Shown in pieces: positions 19,809 to 30,811 of a DNA stretch of 64,000 bases; within the stretch, counting starts at the first letter, position 1, and the number at the start of each line of letters is the position of its first letter. The stretch comes from Euphorbia lathyris. Lineage: Eukaryota; Streptophyta; Magnoliopsida; Malpighiales; Euphorbiaceae. The notes under the pieces are model-generated. The model did not search any database. It saw only the letters and a program-made list of their open reading frames with translations, and was not told where the DNA came from. Where the stretch lies: NCBI RefSeq assembly GCF_963576675.1, contig NC_088916.1, forward strand, positions 18,018,501-18,082,500. Reading direction: 5' to 3'. Position numbers and translations under genes: made by a program.

Positions 19809-20560
19809 GGGGTGAACAAAAAAATTCAAAAAATCGAAAAAACCAAACTGAAACCGAATCGAAAAATAAGATTAACTGAAACCAATAGACTATGGTACGA
19901 GGGTGTTGCTATTTACCGCTCTCTTTTTGCTTTTACCGCTCCTATTTGGACAATTTTACCCTTTTAATAAAAAATTGAATTTTTGAAAAAAAAAGCCAAT
20001 GTTGGCTAGGCGGGTGTCGGATCCGCCCAGCCATAGGTTGGGCGGATCCACCACCTGCCCAAGCCATTGGCTAGGCGGGTGTTTCACCCGTCCAAGCCAT
20101 TGGCCGAGCGGGTGGTGGATCCGTCCAGCTATAGGCTGGGCGGATCAACCACCTTGGGCCTAGGCACAAATTTTATATTTTAGTGACAGAAAATGTTAAA
20201 TCGTTCAATTTTTTGTGACGAAAAATATAAAATTCTCTATTTTTTGTGACGAAAAATGCAAAATCGTCACGAAAAATATGCATTATGTTCATGATTTTTT
20301 TGAAAAAAAATGTTCTGACTTATATTCATCTATTTTCGGGGTTCGGGTTGTCATATATCAATTATTTTGATAATTTTAATTATTGTTGTTCGGGTTTGTA
20401 ATTTTAGAGAGAGAATTTTTAGTTTTTGATCAAAATTATGAAAAATGGAAAAAAATTTCAAATGGGGCGGTAACTCGTAAAAAAGGGCGGTATTTAGCAA
20501 TTTATTTTAAAGATAGTGGTTAATGGTTACGATTACGGTTTTTGGTGGTGCATTGCAATA
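19809..20560. mobile_element. hAT-like non-autonomous element (split)
   Basis: It starts TAGGGGTGAACAAAAAAATTC followed by AAAAATCGAAAAAACCAAAC runs, the style of plant TAGGGGTG-ended hAT relatives. The counterpart on the right (GGTTAATGGTTACGATTACGGTTTTTGG, about 20517-20545) follows an inserted MITE. Boundaries are uncertain. Confidence 0.35.
19899..20510. mobile_element. TIR element with GC-rich core
   Basis: Left TTGCTATTTACCGC (19906-19919) and right GCGGTATTTAGCAA (20487-20500) are inverted matches. A second TACCGCyCC block lies inside each end, giving imperfect TIRs of about 40 bp. The core (about 20000-20165) has alternating GGCGGATCC/GGATCCGCC and GGCGGGTG/CACCCG words that form nested inverted repeats. 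Further in are three TTTTTGTGACGAAAAAT repeats. No ORF. MULE-like ends are possible, but no clean TSD was found. Confidence 0.55.
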
Positions 20561-20675
20561 TCTCAATTTAAAAATAGTGGTTATGGGTCACAGTTTTATC
20601 AAATTTCAAATTTGGGTCAAGCCCAACATAATACTTTTATAAATTTATATTAGGACTAAGTCCAACAATCCCCAT

Positions 20676-20795
20676 TTGAATTATTGCATTGTTGGTGCAC
20701 TGCAATATCTCACTCTCACACGACCAAATTGTGTTTACAGTAAACATATTATTGCAGTTTCTTCATAGTCTTACTGATGAGCACTGGAAGTGTAC
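20676..20795 (+). pseudogene. Old Copia RNase H relic, left part
   Basis: The plus strand encodes a decayed ALQYLTLTRPN then (shifted) FLHSLTDEHWK, matching Copia LQYLTxTRPDI...F...PTxxHW. It is cut by the Tat-like Gypsy at 20796 and continues at 30812. Confidence 0.65.
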
Positions 20796-21272
20796 TGATA
20801 ACTTGAGGAAAAATCCTTGATCGGAGCCCTTCCCTATGAGGCGCCGTTGGGATCGGCCGAGGACACTCCGATGCCAAAGTCAGTAAGATGAATCAAGGAA
20901 AACAACTGAATTGACAAGGGTTGTAAGAATGTGTACCTTGATAGCCTAGGGGATCGGGCTATATATAGCTGGGAAGTTGTAACCTTCAGGTAACTAGAAA
21001 GTCTCCATTAATGCTTCATTAATGGCGGTTACAGGTTATCCTTAACCTAGCAGTTTAGCTAATTAATAACTTATTAATGATCTTTTATGGCCGAGTTGGC
21101 GGTCAGCCGTTATAGAGGCGAATGGAGAGATTCGCCTTATAGGTCCGCCAGCGGATCTCTTGGAGCTGACCCGTGGAGATCCGCCAGCCAGCTTCCCTTT
21201 GGGGATCACTACGTGGCGTACTTTGAGGTGAATATCCCCTTTGGTCCTCAGGATAATATCTCGATGTTATCA
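20796..21272 (-). repeat. 3' LTR of the Tat-like Gypsy
   Basis: 477 bp with ends TGATAACTTGAGG and CGATGTTATCA (TGATAAC/GTTATCA inverted termini). It contains a 12-bp palindromic TATA box, GCTATATATAGC, at 20958-20969. Short ORFs here are duplicated in the other LTR and are not genes. Confidence 0.92.
20958..20969. promoter_or_regulatory. Palindromic TATA box in the LTR
   Basis: GCTATATATAGC is a perfect palindrome, identical at 30497-30508 in the other LTR. Because it reads the same on both strands, the left LTR copy could drive the plus-strand antisense gene, while the right copy drives gag-pol on the minus strand. The dual use is inferred. Confidence 0.5.
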
Positions 21273-21286
21273 GAAGCCCCCCTAAA
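21273..21286 (-). promoter_or_regulatory. Polypurine tract of the Tat-like Gypsy
   Basis: On the minus strand, TTTTAGGGGGGCTTC directly precedes the 3' LTR. This is the expected plus-strand primer site. Confidence 0.6.
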
Positions 21287-21835
21287 ATGCCCTTAAAGTC
21301 CTTTAGGGCTTTTGAACTTCTGCGCGCCGTCATAAACACTTGCATTAATGAGCACACTGTTCAATGCCATTGGACGATCGACACGTGTAGTGGACACACT
21401 GTCCCAGGAAGGAGAAAACTCTCTTCTTCTTCTTACGCTTTCTCTTTCTTCCTCATTTCTTCATTTTTCTCCTGCGCTCGAAGCTTTTTCTGGGATTTCT
21501 TCAGAGTTTCGCACCAAGCTTCCGATTTCTCATGTAAGTTCATTTTCTTTCGCTTAACTTTTTCCTGGATGTTTAGAAGTTCGTCTTCATCTTCTAGATC
21601 AACTTCAGAACTTTTTAATTCAACCTCCCATCCTGAAATAGAAGTTGATTTTAGCTGGACCACCTCGTCGTCGGAGAACTGCCATTCTTCCGAGGACACG
21701 GTTAATTCCGATTTAGCTGAGTTTAATAACTCGGCATGTAATCATTATCAGACTCATTCCACTAGGAATCCATCCCTTTTTACTTCTATCTCCTGCGCTG
21801 TTCCGGCCGGTGCCCATAGGTGGTTTCCGGGATCA

Positions 21836-22843
21836 ATGGCCTCTTCTTCGATTCCTCCTAGGAAAAAGAATCCTCGAGCGGAGTCCACTCCGTCTCGTAT
21901 GAGTGTCGCAGATCTAGTGGATCTGGCGGATCGCTTTCCCTGGATTAAAAATTATGCGACTCAGCTCGCCGCATCTCATCAATGTCCTTCTTGTCCGCCT
22001 AGCGGCTTCCTTATAGTGTATTGTAGTCATGTGGAGAGAGGGTTTCGACTTCCTCTTCCAAAGATGATGGCGGACATCCTCTCTTACTTTGACATCACAG
22101 TCAGCCAGCTACATCCTAACTGCTGGTTGGACATCGCTTTAGACTGCTATCTTGCCTCGAATTTAGGAGTTGTATATACGGGCCATATCTTTAGAGCTTT
22201 TCACAAACCCTCAAAAAGGAAGTCCGAATCTTATCTCACGTTCGCCAAGTTCGGAGTATATTCGCCCTTTAGCGACAAAATGTCTAATGTTCATTGCTGG
22301 GATGAGAGATTCTTCTACATGAAGATAAAGGATGGCGAACCATTGGGTTTTCCTTCAGTCTGGAATCCCAGGCCGCTATATATGGCAGGTGACATGCGTA
22401 TCCTAACGGATAGTGATAAGAAGGTGGCGGAGCTCATGAAGCAAATCAAGGTGGATGCATGGACATATGCTGATGCCTTAGCCTTCATGATGAGTGATAT
22501 CCCATTGATTCGCCGGGAAGGGGATCAATTCGTTTACTCAAAGATTACACAATTTGACCAAGGTACCTTCCATTTCTTCATGAACCTTGATTACTTTAAT
22601 GTTTTCTTTGGCAGGGGTTTATCTAAGGCCAATCACGCTCTTGTAGAGAAGCGCAGGAAGTTTTTGGAGGCTGAAGCACGCAAAAAGGATCAAGCGGCGA
22701 ATCCCCAGATTGTTACTAGCAAACGTCCGGCTGAAACAGGGGTTGAGCCGCCGTTGAAGAGGAGGAAACCCAACACCACTGGAGTTCCTAAGCTTATGGC
22801 TGATGCCATGAGGTCCGCCAGGCCTGCTGGGGAAATTGCACAG
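21836..22843 (+). CDS. Antisense gene of the Tat element, exon 1 (gypsy-type transposon putative domain)
   Basis: The plus-strand ORF runs opposite to gag-pol. From ATG 21836 (MASSSIPPRKKNPRAE) it contains a region of about 170 residues: GFRLPLPKMMADILSYFD, QLHPNCWLDIALDCYLA, FRAFHKPSKR and a later FYMKIKDG. This matches my recollection of the plant 'putative gypsy type transposon' family (PF04195-like: GFRLPL..F....L..Y...P.QL.PN.W). A basic RRKPN stretch follows. The open frame extends upstream to 21287, but 21836 is the better start. The exon ends at a CAG|GTAGAT donor in phase 0. Tat elements are known to carry such antisense ORFs; the function is unknown. Confidence 0.75.
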
Positions 22844-22915
22844 GTAGATTTACCTTTGATTTCCTTTTGTTCATCAAGTTTTGGACCGGAGTATGAGCCT
22901 TTCATGTTTGTGTAG

Positions 22916-23098
22916 ACGACGAAGCCCGATATTGGTGGATACTGGTCCGCCAAATTGGGAGCCCAAGGTTCTTTTGAGAACGAATCCATCCTAAATGATT
23001 TGGATGAGGCCTTGGGTCAGGTGGGCGAAGTGCAGAGGAACTATAATCAGATTCCTGGTTCAATTCATGCCCAAAAGGGGAAGACGGAGCTCCTTTCG
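22916..23098 (+). CDS. Antisense gene, exon 2
   Basis: 61 codons bounded by an acceptor TGTTTGTGTAG|ACG and a donor TCG|GTGAGT, phase 0 on both sides. The encoded segment TTKPDIGGYWSAKLGA..NESILNDLDEALGQVGEVQRNYNQ is acidic and helical. Both introns are short (22844-22915 and 23099-23181) and GT-AG. The frames join without shift, which supports real splicing. Confidence 0.65.
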
Positions 23099-23181
23099 GT
23101 GAGTTTCTTTAGAAAGGATGCAGACAATACTAGTTCCTTAATCCATTTTGCCTTTTGATTGAATCGTTTGTTTTTGGACAG

Positions 23182-23862
23182 TTGTATGCTCGCCTACGTA
23201 CCATGGAAACTGAGCTCCTTCAGAATGTGGCGGATAAGGCAACTATCGAGAGGCTAGAGAAAGAGATAGTGGAAGCCAATTCCACTATCGCTTCTATTAA
23301 TGCAGGTCTTGCTTCCGCGAATGCAAACCTTGCTTCCGCCACAGCCGCCCTAGTTCTCAGGGATGAGGAAATTAAGAGGTTAAAGGCAAAGATTGTGTCT
23401 GATGCCAAAAGCCATGAAGACGCCCTTGGAGAAGCTGAATACATGGCGGGTGAATAAGCCTTTTATTATGGCGAGATGCTTATGGCGTACTTCTCCTTGG
23501 CGCATCCTGAGACTAACTTCACCGATCCGCAATTCGCCGTCCCCGAACCAGTAGATGTGGTGAAGTTCAATAAAATGTTAGACGCTAAGGAGTACCTCCA
23601 TGATTACGTTCGGAGATGGATGAATGGGCCTGTGGAAGAAACCAAACCCTCTACTACGGTCTTGGCGGATGAGCTTGAAGAAGTGCCCCTCAAGGCGGAT
23701 GCAGAACCAATTCCTGATCAGGTTCTTCCCCTTGGTCCCACATCTTCGGTGGATAAGGAGGTATCTCTTGATGGCGTGTCTGCGTATGTGGAGAAGGAGG
23801 ATCCCCAAGCAAGCTCTGTGGGCGAAGAAAGCGCAAAGGAGGATGCTCCTATTGTTGTTTAG
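23182..23862 (+). pseudogene. Antisense gene, exon 3 (coiled coil and acidic tail; one stop)
   Basis: It starts after TTTTTGGACAG|TTG in the frame set by exon 2. ETELLQNVADKATIERLEKEI and a heptad-like run through LRDEEIKRLKAKI predict a coiled coil. The tail (YFSLAHPETNF..., then Glu/Asp-rich) ends at the stop at 23862. A TAA at 23455-23457 interrupts the frame, with the same frame continuing beyond (AFYYGEMLMAYFSL). The full spliced product would be about 622 residues without that stop; this copy would make only the first 488. Confidence 0.6.
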
Positions 23863-24505
23863 CTTGCTTTTATTTGTGACATTGTAAAAACATTTTTAAG
23901 TACAATTTGTTTTGATCCTTTATGGAAGCTATGTTATTTTACCTTTACGTTTGCGTAAGGAAATATATAGGCATCTAGGATTTGAAGTAGGTGGCCAGCC
24001 ATACTCCATTTTATGAACCTTTGTGAAGGTTAGAAGCTGTTCTATTCCTTCTAGAGGAAGTAAAGCTGCCCAGGGGATCAATTTGCTACCTATCTTTGAG
24101 GTGAAATGATCCGCCCGTAGGACTTGTGAATCCTTCTTTGGAAAGGATAAGAGAGTGTAAAGACCTTGCGTCCAAGGATCGTTTTAACTCTATTGGAGAT
24201 TGAGATCCACTCACAAGATTGATCTTCTTATGTTTTTAAAGGCATTGAGGACGTATCTCTAAGATAGCGATACATTGTAAATGTGGAGAGCGTTGGATGC
24301 CCCCCTCTTTTTAAGACTGGAATATTGATATTGCTGCAGTAAACAATAAAAAGAACACAGATAATATGATGTTTATTAAGGGGAGAAATGCCTTAATACA
24401 GCAAGTAGGTCTTATAGGTGAGCCTCATTAAAACCTTTAATAAGAAAAACCACATGGGAAAAAGCTTATTAAAGGAAAAAGAGTACTCAAGACCGTATAT
24501 ACACT
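23863..24505. other. Convergent 3' region between the antisense gene and pol
   Basis: AT-rich sequence between two converging coding regions, with no ORF. Both transcripts presumably end here, so overlapping 3' ends and double-stranded RNA are possible (inference). Confidence 0.5.
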
Positions 24506-27500
24506 TCATTTTCTGACAAAATATTTGCGGAGATTTTGGAGGTTCCATGTGCATGGCAATGTATTGCCCTCCATGTCCTGTATTTTAAATGTGGCAGATC
24601 CAATCTTGTCCACTATCTGATATGGACCTGTCCAGTTGAGTCCTAACTTGCCCTTGCCTTCTCGAGATTGGACTTTATCAGCTTTACGGAGCACAAGATC
24701 TCCCACATTTAGATCCACAAGCTTGACATTTTTATCATGGTAAGCCGCAATCCGCTGTTTGTATGCTGCCATGCGCACATAGGATTGATCCATGCGATCT
24801 TCTATCTGATCTAAGTGCTCCCTTAGTCGTTTGTCGTTGTCCTCTTCACAATAAAAGGCCACTCGATCACTGGGGACCTGTATTTCGACTGGAATAACGA
24901 CTTCAACGCTATGAGAAAGGGCGAATGGTGTTTCCCCCGTAGCCGTCCTCGGGGTGGTGCGATAAGCCCATAAAACACTTGTCAGCTGATCCGCCCACTT
25001 CTTATCATGCTCTCCCAATCTCTTCTTTATCCCCTTCACGATCGTCCGATTGGTAACTTCAGTCATTCCATTAGACTGGGGATAATAAACGGAGGCGAAT
25101 CTGTTCAGGATGCCCAACCCCTCACAGAAAGCCTTGAATTCTCCACAGTTGAACTGTGTTCCATTATCGGTGATGATGGTATGTGGAACACCGTATCTTC
25201 CTACGATGTTGTCTTTGACGAATTCCACCATTCGTTCTGCAGTAATGGAGGAAACAGCTTCGGCTTCTACCCATTTGGTGAAATGGTCCACTGCCACTAC
25301 CACGTACCTTCTCTGCCGGCGAGTCGGAGGAAATGGGCCGATAATGTCTATTCCCCAGAGGGCGAATGGACGTCCTTCTATGATTGGCCTCTGAATGTGT
25401 TTGGTAGTATGTGATTCATTCGCATGAATCTGACAATTGTGACAAGATTCTACCAATTTTTGGGCATCCAATTCAGCCGTGGGCCAGTAGAAACCTGCTA
25501 ACCTGGACTTTTTCAAGATGGTGGTGGATGCTTCATGTGCCCCACATGATCCCTCATGTAGCTCCTTGAGGATTTGTTGTCCTTCTTCCGATAGAATGCA
25601 CTTCAACCAAGGATGACTAAAGGACTTTCTGTAAAGGCAGTCATTGATCACGGAGAAATAAGCCGCTCTCCTAACTATCTACCGTGCCTCTTCTTTGTCC
25701 TCAGGTAAGGTTCCATTCAGCAGATATTGGCGAATGACTGATCTCCAATCATCTTCCACTGTTGTGAGTAGAGAAACTTCCTCTGAGGCGAATGCTGGAG
25801 CTATTTTAACTTCGAAGGGACAATCCGGATCCGTCCAGTTCTCCTCACAAGAGGCCATTTTGGCCAAATTATCCGCCTCTGTGTTGGACTCCCTCGGTAC
25901 GTGAATCAGTTCCCATTTAGTTTCCTTAGCTTCAAGGTGATCCAGCAACTTTTTGACTTTCGCTACGTATTTGGCCAGAACCTCGTCTTTCACCTCGTAA
26001 TTCTTGATTACTTGGTTGACCATTAGTTTAGAGTCGCTATAGATCACGATCCGCTCCGGAGTGATTTCTTTGAGTAGGCGTAATCCCAATATCAGAGCTT
26101 CATATTCAGCAGCATTATTAGTGGCATGGAAATTTAATTTTGCTGCGTATCATAATTTTATGAAATGGGGACCCTTGATCACAACGCCTACGCCAGCTCC
26201 ATCCGCCGAGGAGGCACCATCGGTGTACATTGACCATTCCTCTATCGGAGGCTTGGGATGATCTATCCCTTCGTCAGTGAATTCATTCACGAAGTCTGCC
26301 AGGACCTGACTCTTTAAAGCTGACCTGCTTTCATACCTCACATCGAATTCGCCCAGGCGGATTGCCCATTCCATTAGCCTTCCCGAAGTGTCTGGTTTCT
26401 GCAACACCTTTCTCATTGGTATATTTGTTCGAACCACTATAGTATGCGCCTGAAAATATGGCCTAAGGCGGATTGCCGTGGTTACAACAGCCAGTGCCAT
26501 TTTATCAAGCTTTGAATACCTGGTTTCGGCGTCTTTCAGAACCTTGCTCACGTAATAAATCGGAAACTGCTGGCCATCCTCTTCTCGTATCATGACCGTG
26601 CATACGGCTTTGTCCGTAACCGATACATACATGTAGAGGTCTTCTCCCTTCAAAGGTCGACTCATCATGGGTGGCTCCGTGAGGAACCGCTTGATTCCTT
26701 CGAAGGCTCTTTCACAATCCTCATTCCACTCGAATGCCTTTTGCTTCTTAATGACTTCGTAAAAGGGCTGGCATCTGCGGGCTGAATAAGAGATAAACCT
26801 GCCCAAGGCTATGATACGCCCGTTAAGGTGTTGTACTTCTCTGATATTCTGCGGTGCTTGCATTTCCAGAACCGCCTTAACTTTGTCAGGATTTGGACTA
26901 ACTCCTTTTTCGCTGATCATGAACCCTAAGAATTTTCCATATGTTGCCCCGAAAGTGCACTTCTCTGGGTTCAACTTAATGTTGTGGCGTCGGAGTACGT
27001 CCAGTACCTCCTTTATATCATCCGCATGCTTTTCTATGGTCGTACTTTTGATGATCATATCATCTACATAGATAGAATAGTTACCCCTTTTACTATCTGC
27101 GAATATCTTGTTCATCATCCTCTGATAAGTTGCACCTGCGTTCTTAAGCCCAAAGGGCATAACTTTGAAACAATAAGTGGCTTGGTGTGTTACGAACGAG
27201 GTCTTGATTCTATCCGAGGGCTCCATAGGGATCTGATGATAACTTGACTTCACATCAGTAAAGGAGTACATTGCGTGACCGGCAGTTCCATCTACAAGCA
27301 TATCAATACATGGCAAAGGATAGTTGTCTTTGGGGCAAGCTTTATTGAGATCTGTAAAGTCAATGCACATGCGGTAAGATCCGCCAGCTTTTTTCACCAA
27401 AACGACGTTCGCCAACCACTGAGTGTAAAGCACCTCCTCAATGGCATCCGCCTTCTGGAGCTTGGCGATCTCTTCCTCTATCACCTTCTGCCTTTCCGGG

Positions 27501-30271
27501 CCATGATTTCTCCGCTTCTGAGCCACAGGAACTGCATCCTTATCAATGTTGAGCTTTTGAGTGATTACGTCTGGGCTGATTCCGGGGAGAATTCCATCCT
27601 TCCATACGAAGACATCTTCTGCCTCGTGGAGCACTTTGGTGATTGCATTTTTAATTTCATCTTTGAGCCCTTTGGCCATTCGCACTTGCTTTTCATCCAT
27701 CATAAGGTACATTTCGGTCTCGCCCAAGGCCATCGTTACGCGTTCCTCCTCATCTTCCTCCTTAGATTGAGGGCGAATCATTAGTGATGCCGAATACGTC
27801 TCTTGGGCCACCTTTTGGCTACCTTTGATCATTACACCTCCCTTGGCCGTGGGAATGTAAAGTGTTAAGTGGCGAATGGAGATAAGAGCTGCAACTTCGG
27901 AGATAAAAGGCCGTCCGAGGATGATATTGTAAGCTAAGTGACCATCTAAGACCGAAAATTCTAAATCTCCCCTCCAAACTTGATCATCGTCTGTAAGCTC
28001 ACAGTCCAAAGTAACTTGGCTTTTTGTTTGAATAGTATGTCCTGTCACTCCTAAGATATCGACCACGGTTGGCTCCACTTGAACAGGATCAATCATGAGT
28101 TTGGCGAAAGCTCCTCTGGTGATGACATTGCATGAACTCCCAGTATCAATCATTACCCTTTTCATCTCCCAGCCTTCCACCATCATAGTGACGACCAGTG
28201 CATCTGCGTGGGGTGGTATCTCAGGACCTGCATCGGAAAAGGGGCGATTTAACGACGTCCTGTCAAGGGCGGTAGTCCTTGCCTTTTTTAACGTTGGCTG
28301 GTACCCAGGTCCGCCCGCTATGACATTGATGGTACCCTTTCCTTTCTTCTTTGGGTCCTCCTTGGGTCTGTCACCATCTCCTCTCTTGCCTTCAGTTTGG
28401 ATGAACCGATCCAATTTTCCCCTTTCTATGAGACGCTCAATTTCTCGAGCTAACTCCCAGCATGCATCAGTGTCGTGGCCATTTTTCCTGTGATACTTAC
28501 AATAGTTTTTAGGATTTTTACCATTATTGGTGTACTCCCCTCCCTTCGGTTCGGGGTATGAAATGCTCCGTTTGTATTGACTGTTCTCGATCCACATAAA
28601 GACTTCACTTTTAGAAGCATTAAGAGGTGTGAAAGAGGTGACAAACGTTGATTTGTTCTTAGAATCTCTTCGCCTATTTCTAGAGGAAGAATCCTGACGC
28701 TTGTCTCTGTCTCTATCTCGGGGACGAGATTCGCCCTTGTCCCTCCTTGGCGATGACGGTGAACCTCGGCGAATGTCATCCACCTTAATAAAATCTTTAC
28801 AACGCTCCATCAACTCTGCCATACTGGTGGGTTTCTTTCGAATGAGATCTTCCTGCAAACTCTTACAGGTGGTATTTCTTACGAAGAATTCCACAGCTAC
28901 GGAGATGTCCACATCAACAATTTGTATGCATAATTGGTTGAAAGTGTCCACGTACTCCCGAAGGGATTCATTCGCCTTTTGCTTTAACTCAAAAAGTTTC
29001 CCAGATTTCACTACTGGAGGAATACAGCCAGCAAACTTAGCACAAAATTCCCGGCTCAACTGATCAAAGCTGTTTATCGAACCTGGAGGTAAAGATTGAA
29101 ACCACAAATAGGCTAGGCCTCCCAGTGTGGTAACAAACATTTTACAGAGCACGGGCTCGGTGGCACGGTTGAGTCTAAGCAGTATTCGATATTTTCTAAC
29201 ATGAGCTTCTGGATTGTCATTTCCTGTGTATGTCGCAAGATTGGGAATTTTAAAGGCTCTGTCTGTTTCCTCCGCCTCAATCCAAGATGCGAAAGGCGAA
29301 TCCTTATTGGCGAATGGATTATGCCTAGCATTTTCTTCATTCATACGGAGCACCAGGGCTCTAACTCTATCATCAAAATTTTCTGGATTCGCCCTTGGAC
29401 GACCTCTTCGTGGCGATCTGCTTGGGGAAGAAGAAGAAGAACTTGAATCAGACGATGGATCTGATGGCGAACGCCTTCCTCCATTACCGCGTCCACTTCC
29501 TCCTCCGCCTCCTCCTCCACCACCACCTCCTCCTCCGTTTCCTCCACCTGGGGGAGTCGGACCATTTCCTCCCCCCTGGCCTCCTGACGGAATGTGCCCA
29601 ACAGTTCCTGAAGGCAGCGGCGCTGGTGGTCCACTTGCATGGGATGTCTTTTCTGGCCTTTTACTTCGTCTACGGCCAGTAGATGGGGGCGATCTGCCAC
29701 GACGGGAGGATCTCACTCGTCGGGGCGAAGGTGACCTTGTCCGCCTACCTTTCTCTTTTCTATGCTTCTTGTGAGTTGGCCCCTTAGATCCGCCAAGGGA
29801 TACATTCGTCCGTGGACGCCTGGGTACATTGGACCCACCAAGATTCAACCCCGGACCCCCAGACCCGCCAGGAAGGGTCGTATCATTTCTTTGACTTCCT
29901 TCACCATTAATTGGTCGCTCACCACCTGATGTCGTGGAAGTTACCATGGAATCCGTGTTGTGAGCTTGAAGGAACGAAGAGCTATGGGCACCTGGTCCAA
30001 GGCCAAAGTTTAACAAAGGCCAAGATGAAACGGTCGATGTAGACGTCGTGCTCCAACGTGGAGGAAGAGTCATGTATGCTCGAAGGCGATTCCCTATCTC
30101 AAGTCCATATCGCGCCTCAATATCTTGAGCACACATATTGATAAAAGCCGCTGTAGGCATGTTACTGTCGACATGCGTTATAGGAGTAGTTGTATCGGTG
30201 CGACCAGCACTAGATGGTGTAACTAACGGCGTTTCAATCCCTGTGGAGGGATTTTGACCTCCATTGGTCAT
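24506..30271 (-). pseudogene. Tat-like gag-pol (interrupted)
   Basis: One minus-strand frame runs from ATG 30271 to TAG 24506, about 1921 codons. In order: a basic, Ser/Gly-rich gag with a poly-Gly run; a retrotransposon gag domain (LATYTGNDNPEAHVRKY.., TTLGGLAYLWFQSLP); CKYHRKNGHDTDAC knuckle; protease (MIDTGSSCNVI); RT (DFTDLNKACPKD, YSIYVDDMI); an RT-linked RNase H; a second RNase H (YTDGASSADGAG, then IYSDSKLMVNQV); integrase (HEGSCGAHE..CHNCQ, WGIDIIGPFP, TDNGTQF, YYPQSNGMTE). Two stops break it: TGA at 26152-26150 in the second RNase H and TAG at 25681-25679 before integrase. The integrase DDE residues look intact. Confidence 0.9.
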
Positions 30272-30315
30272 TGCGTTTTCAGCGTGAACGAAAAACCCTT
30301 TGTTTGATTAAGGAT

Positions 30316-30333
30316 TCCACGCTCACCGCACCA
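30316..30333 (-). promoter_or_regulatory. Primer binding site (tRNA-Phe type)
   Basis: On the minus strand, TGGTGCGGTGAGCGTGGA follows the 5' LTR after one base. It is complementary to CCACGCTCACCGCACCA, which I recall as the 3' end of plant tRNA-Phe. The tRNA assignment needs a database check. Confidence 0.6.
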
Positions 30334-30334
30334 A

Positions 30335-30811
30335 TGATAACTTGAGGAAAAATCCTTGATCGGAGCCCTTCCCTATGAGGCGCCGTTGGGATCGGCCGGG
30401 GACACTCCGATGCCAAAGTCAGTAAGATGAATCAAGGAAACCAACTGAATTGACAAGGGTTGTAAGAATTTGTACCTTGATAGCCTAGGGGATCGGGCTA
30501 TATATAGCTGGGAAGTTGTAACCTTCAGGTAACTAGAAAGTCTCCATTAATGCTTCATTAATGGCGGTTATGGGTTATCCTTAACCTGGCGGTTTAGCTA
30601 ATTAATAACTTATTAATGATCTTTTATGGCCGAGTTGGCGGCCAGCCGTTATAGAGGCGAATGGAGAGATTCGCCTTATAGGTCCGCCAGCGGATCTCTT
30701 GGAGCTGACCCGTGGAGATTCGCCAGCCAGCTTCCCTTTGGGGATCACTACGTGGCGTACTTTGAGGTGAATATCCCCTTTGGTCCTCAGGATAATATCT
30801 CGATGTTATCA
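30335..30811 (-). repeat. 5' LTR of the Tat-like Gypsy
   Basis: 477 bp, the near-identical partner of 20796-21272 with about nine substitutions and no indels. It is followed by TSD TGTAC. Confidence 0.92.

Larger units (their letters stand above)
19447..20662 (-). mobile_element. Copia LTR relic interrupted by MITEs
   Basis: 19447-19808 matches 3855-4345 (GCAGCTAGCTT.., GGAATATATTATTCAATAAGA.., GTGTGGTGGTCAAAAGTCAAA). After the nested elements it ends around 20662 in a GCCCAACA..GTCCAACAATCCCC style, as in the LTR ending at 47947 followed by ATCCCCCACT. It is an old 3' LTR of that family in minus orientation. Confidence 0.5.
20796..30811 (-). mobile_element. Tat-like Ty3/Gypsy retrotransposon with an antisense gene
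   Basis: A 10016-bp element with TSD TGTAC (20791-20795 and 30812-30816). Each LTR is 477 bp and they differ at about 9 positions by hand count (about 1.9 %). Minus-strand order is 5' LTR (30335-30811), PBS, gag-pol (30271 to 24506), then a 3.2-kb segment carrying a plus-strand spliced gene (21836-23862), polypurine tract and 3' LTR (20796-21272). The pol has two RNase H-like regions, which is characteristic of Tat. It sits inside an old Copia RNase H. Confidence 0.92.

Noticed and set aside
21433..21699. Minus-strand ORF rich in Lys/Glu between pol and the 3' LTR
   Set aside because: It is the antisense shadow of a Ser/Phe-rich open stretch; not conserved in type with any gag or pol domain.
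29341..29700. Minus-strand ORF of 119 codons
   Set aside because: It is a frame-shifted shadow of the gag poly-Gly/Arg region.
25007..29774. Many plus-strand ORFs of 70-190 codons across this interval
   Set aside because: They are opposite-strand shadows of the Tat gag-pol; composition follows the sense codons (for example poly-Pro from poly-Gly).
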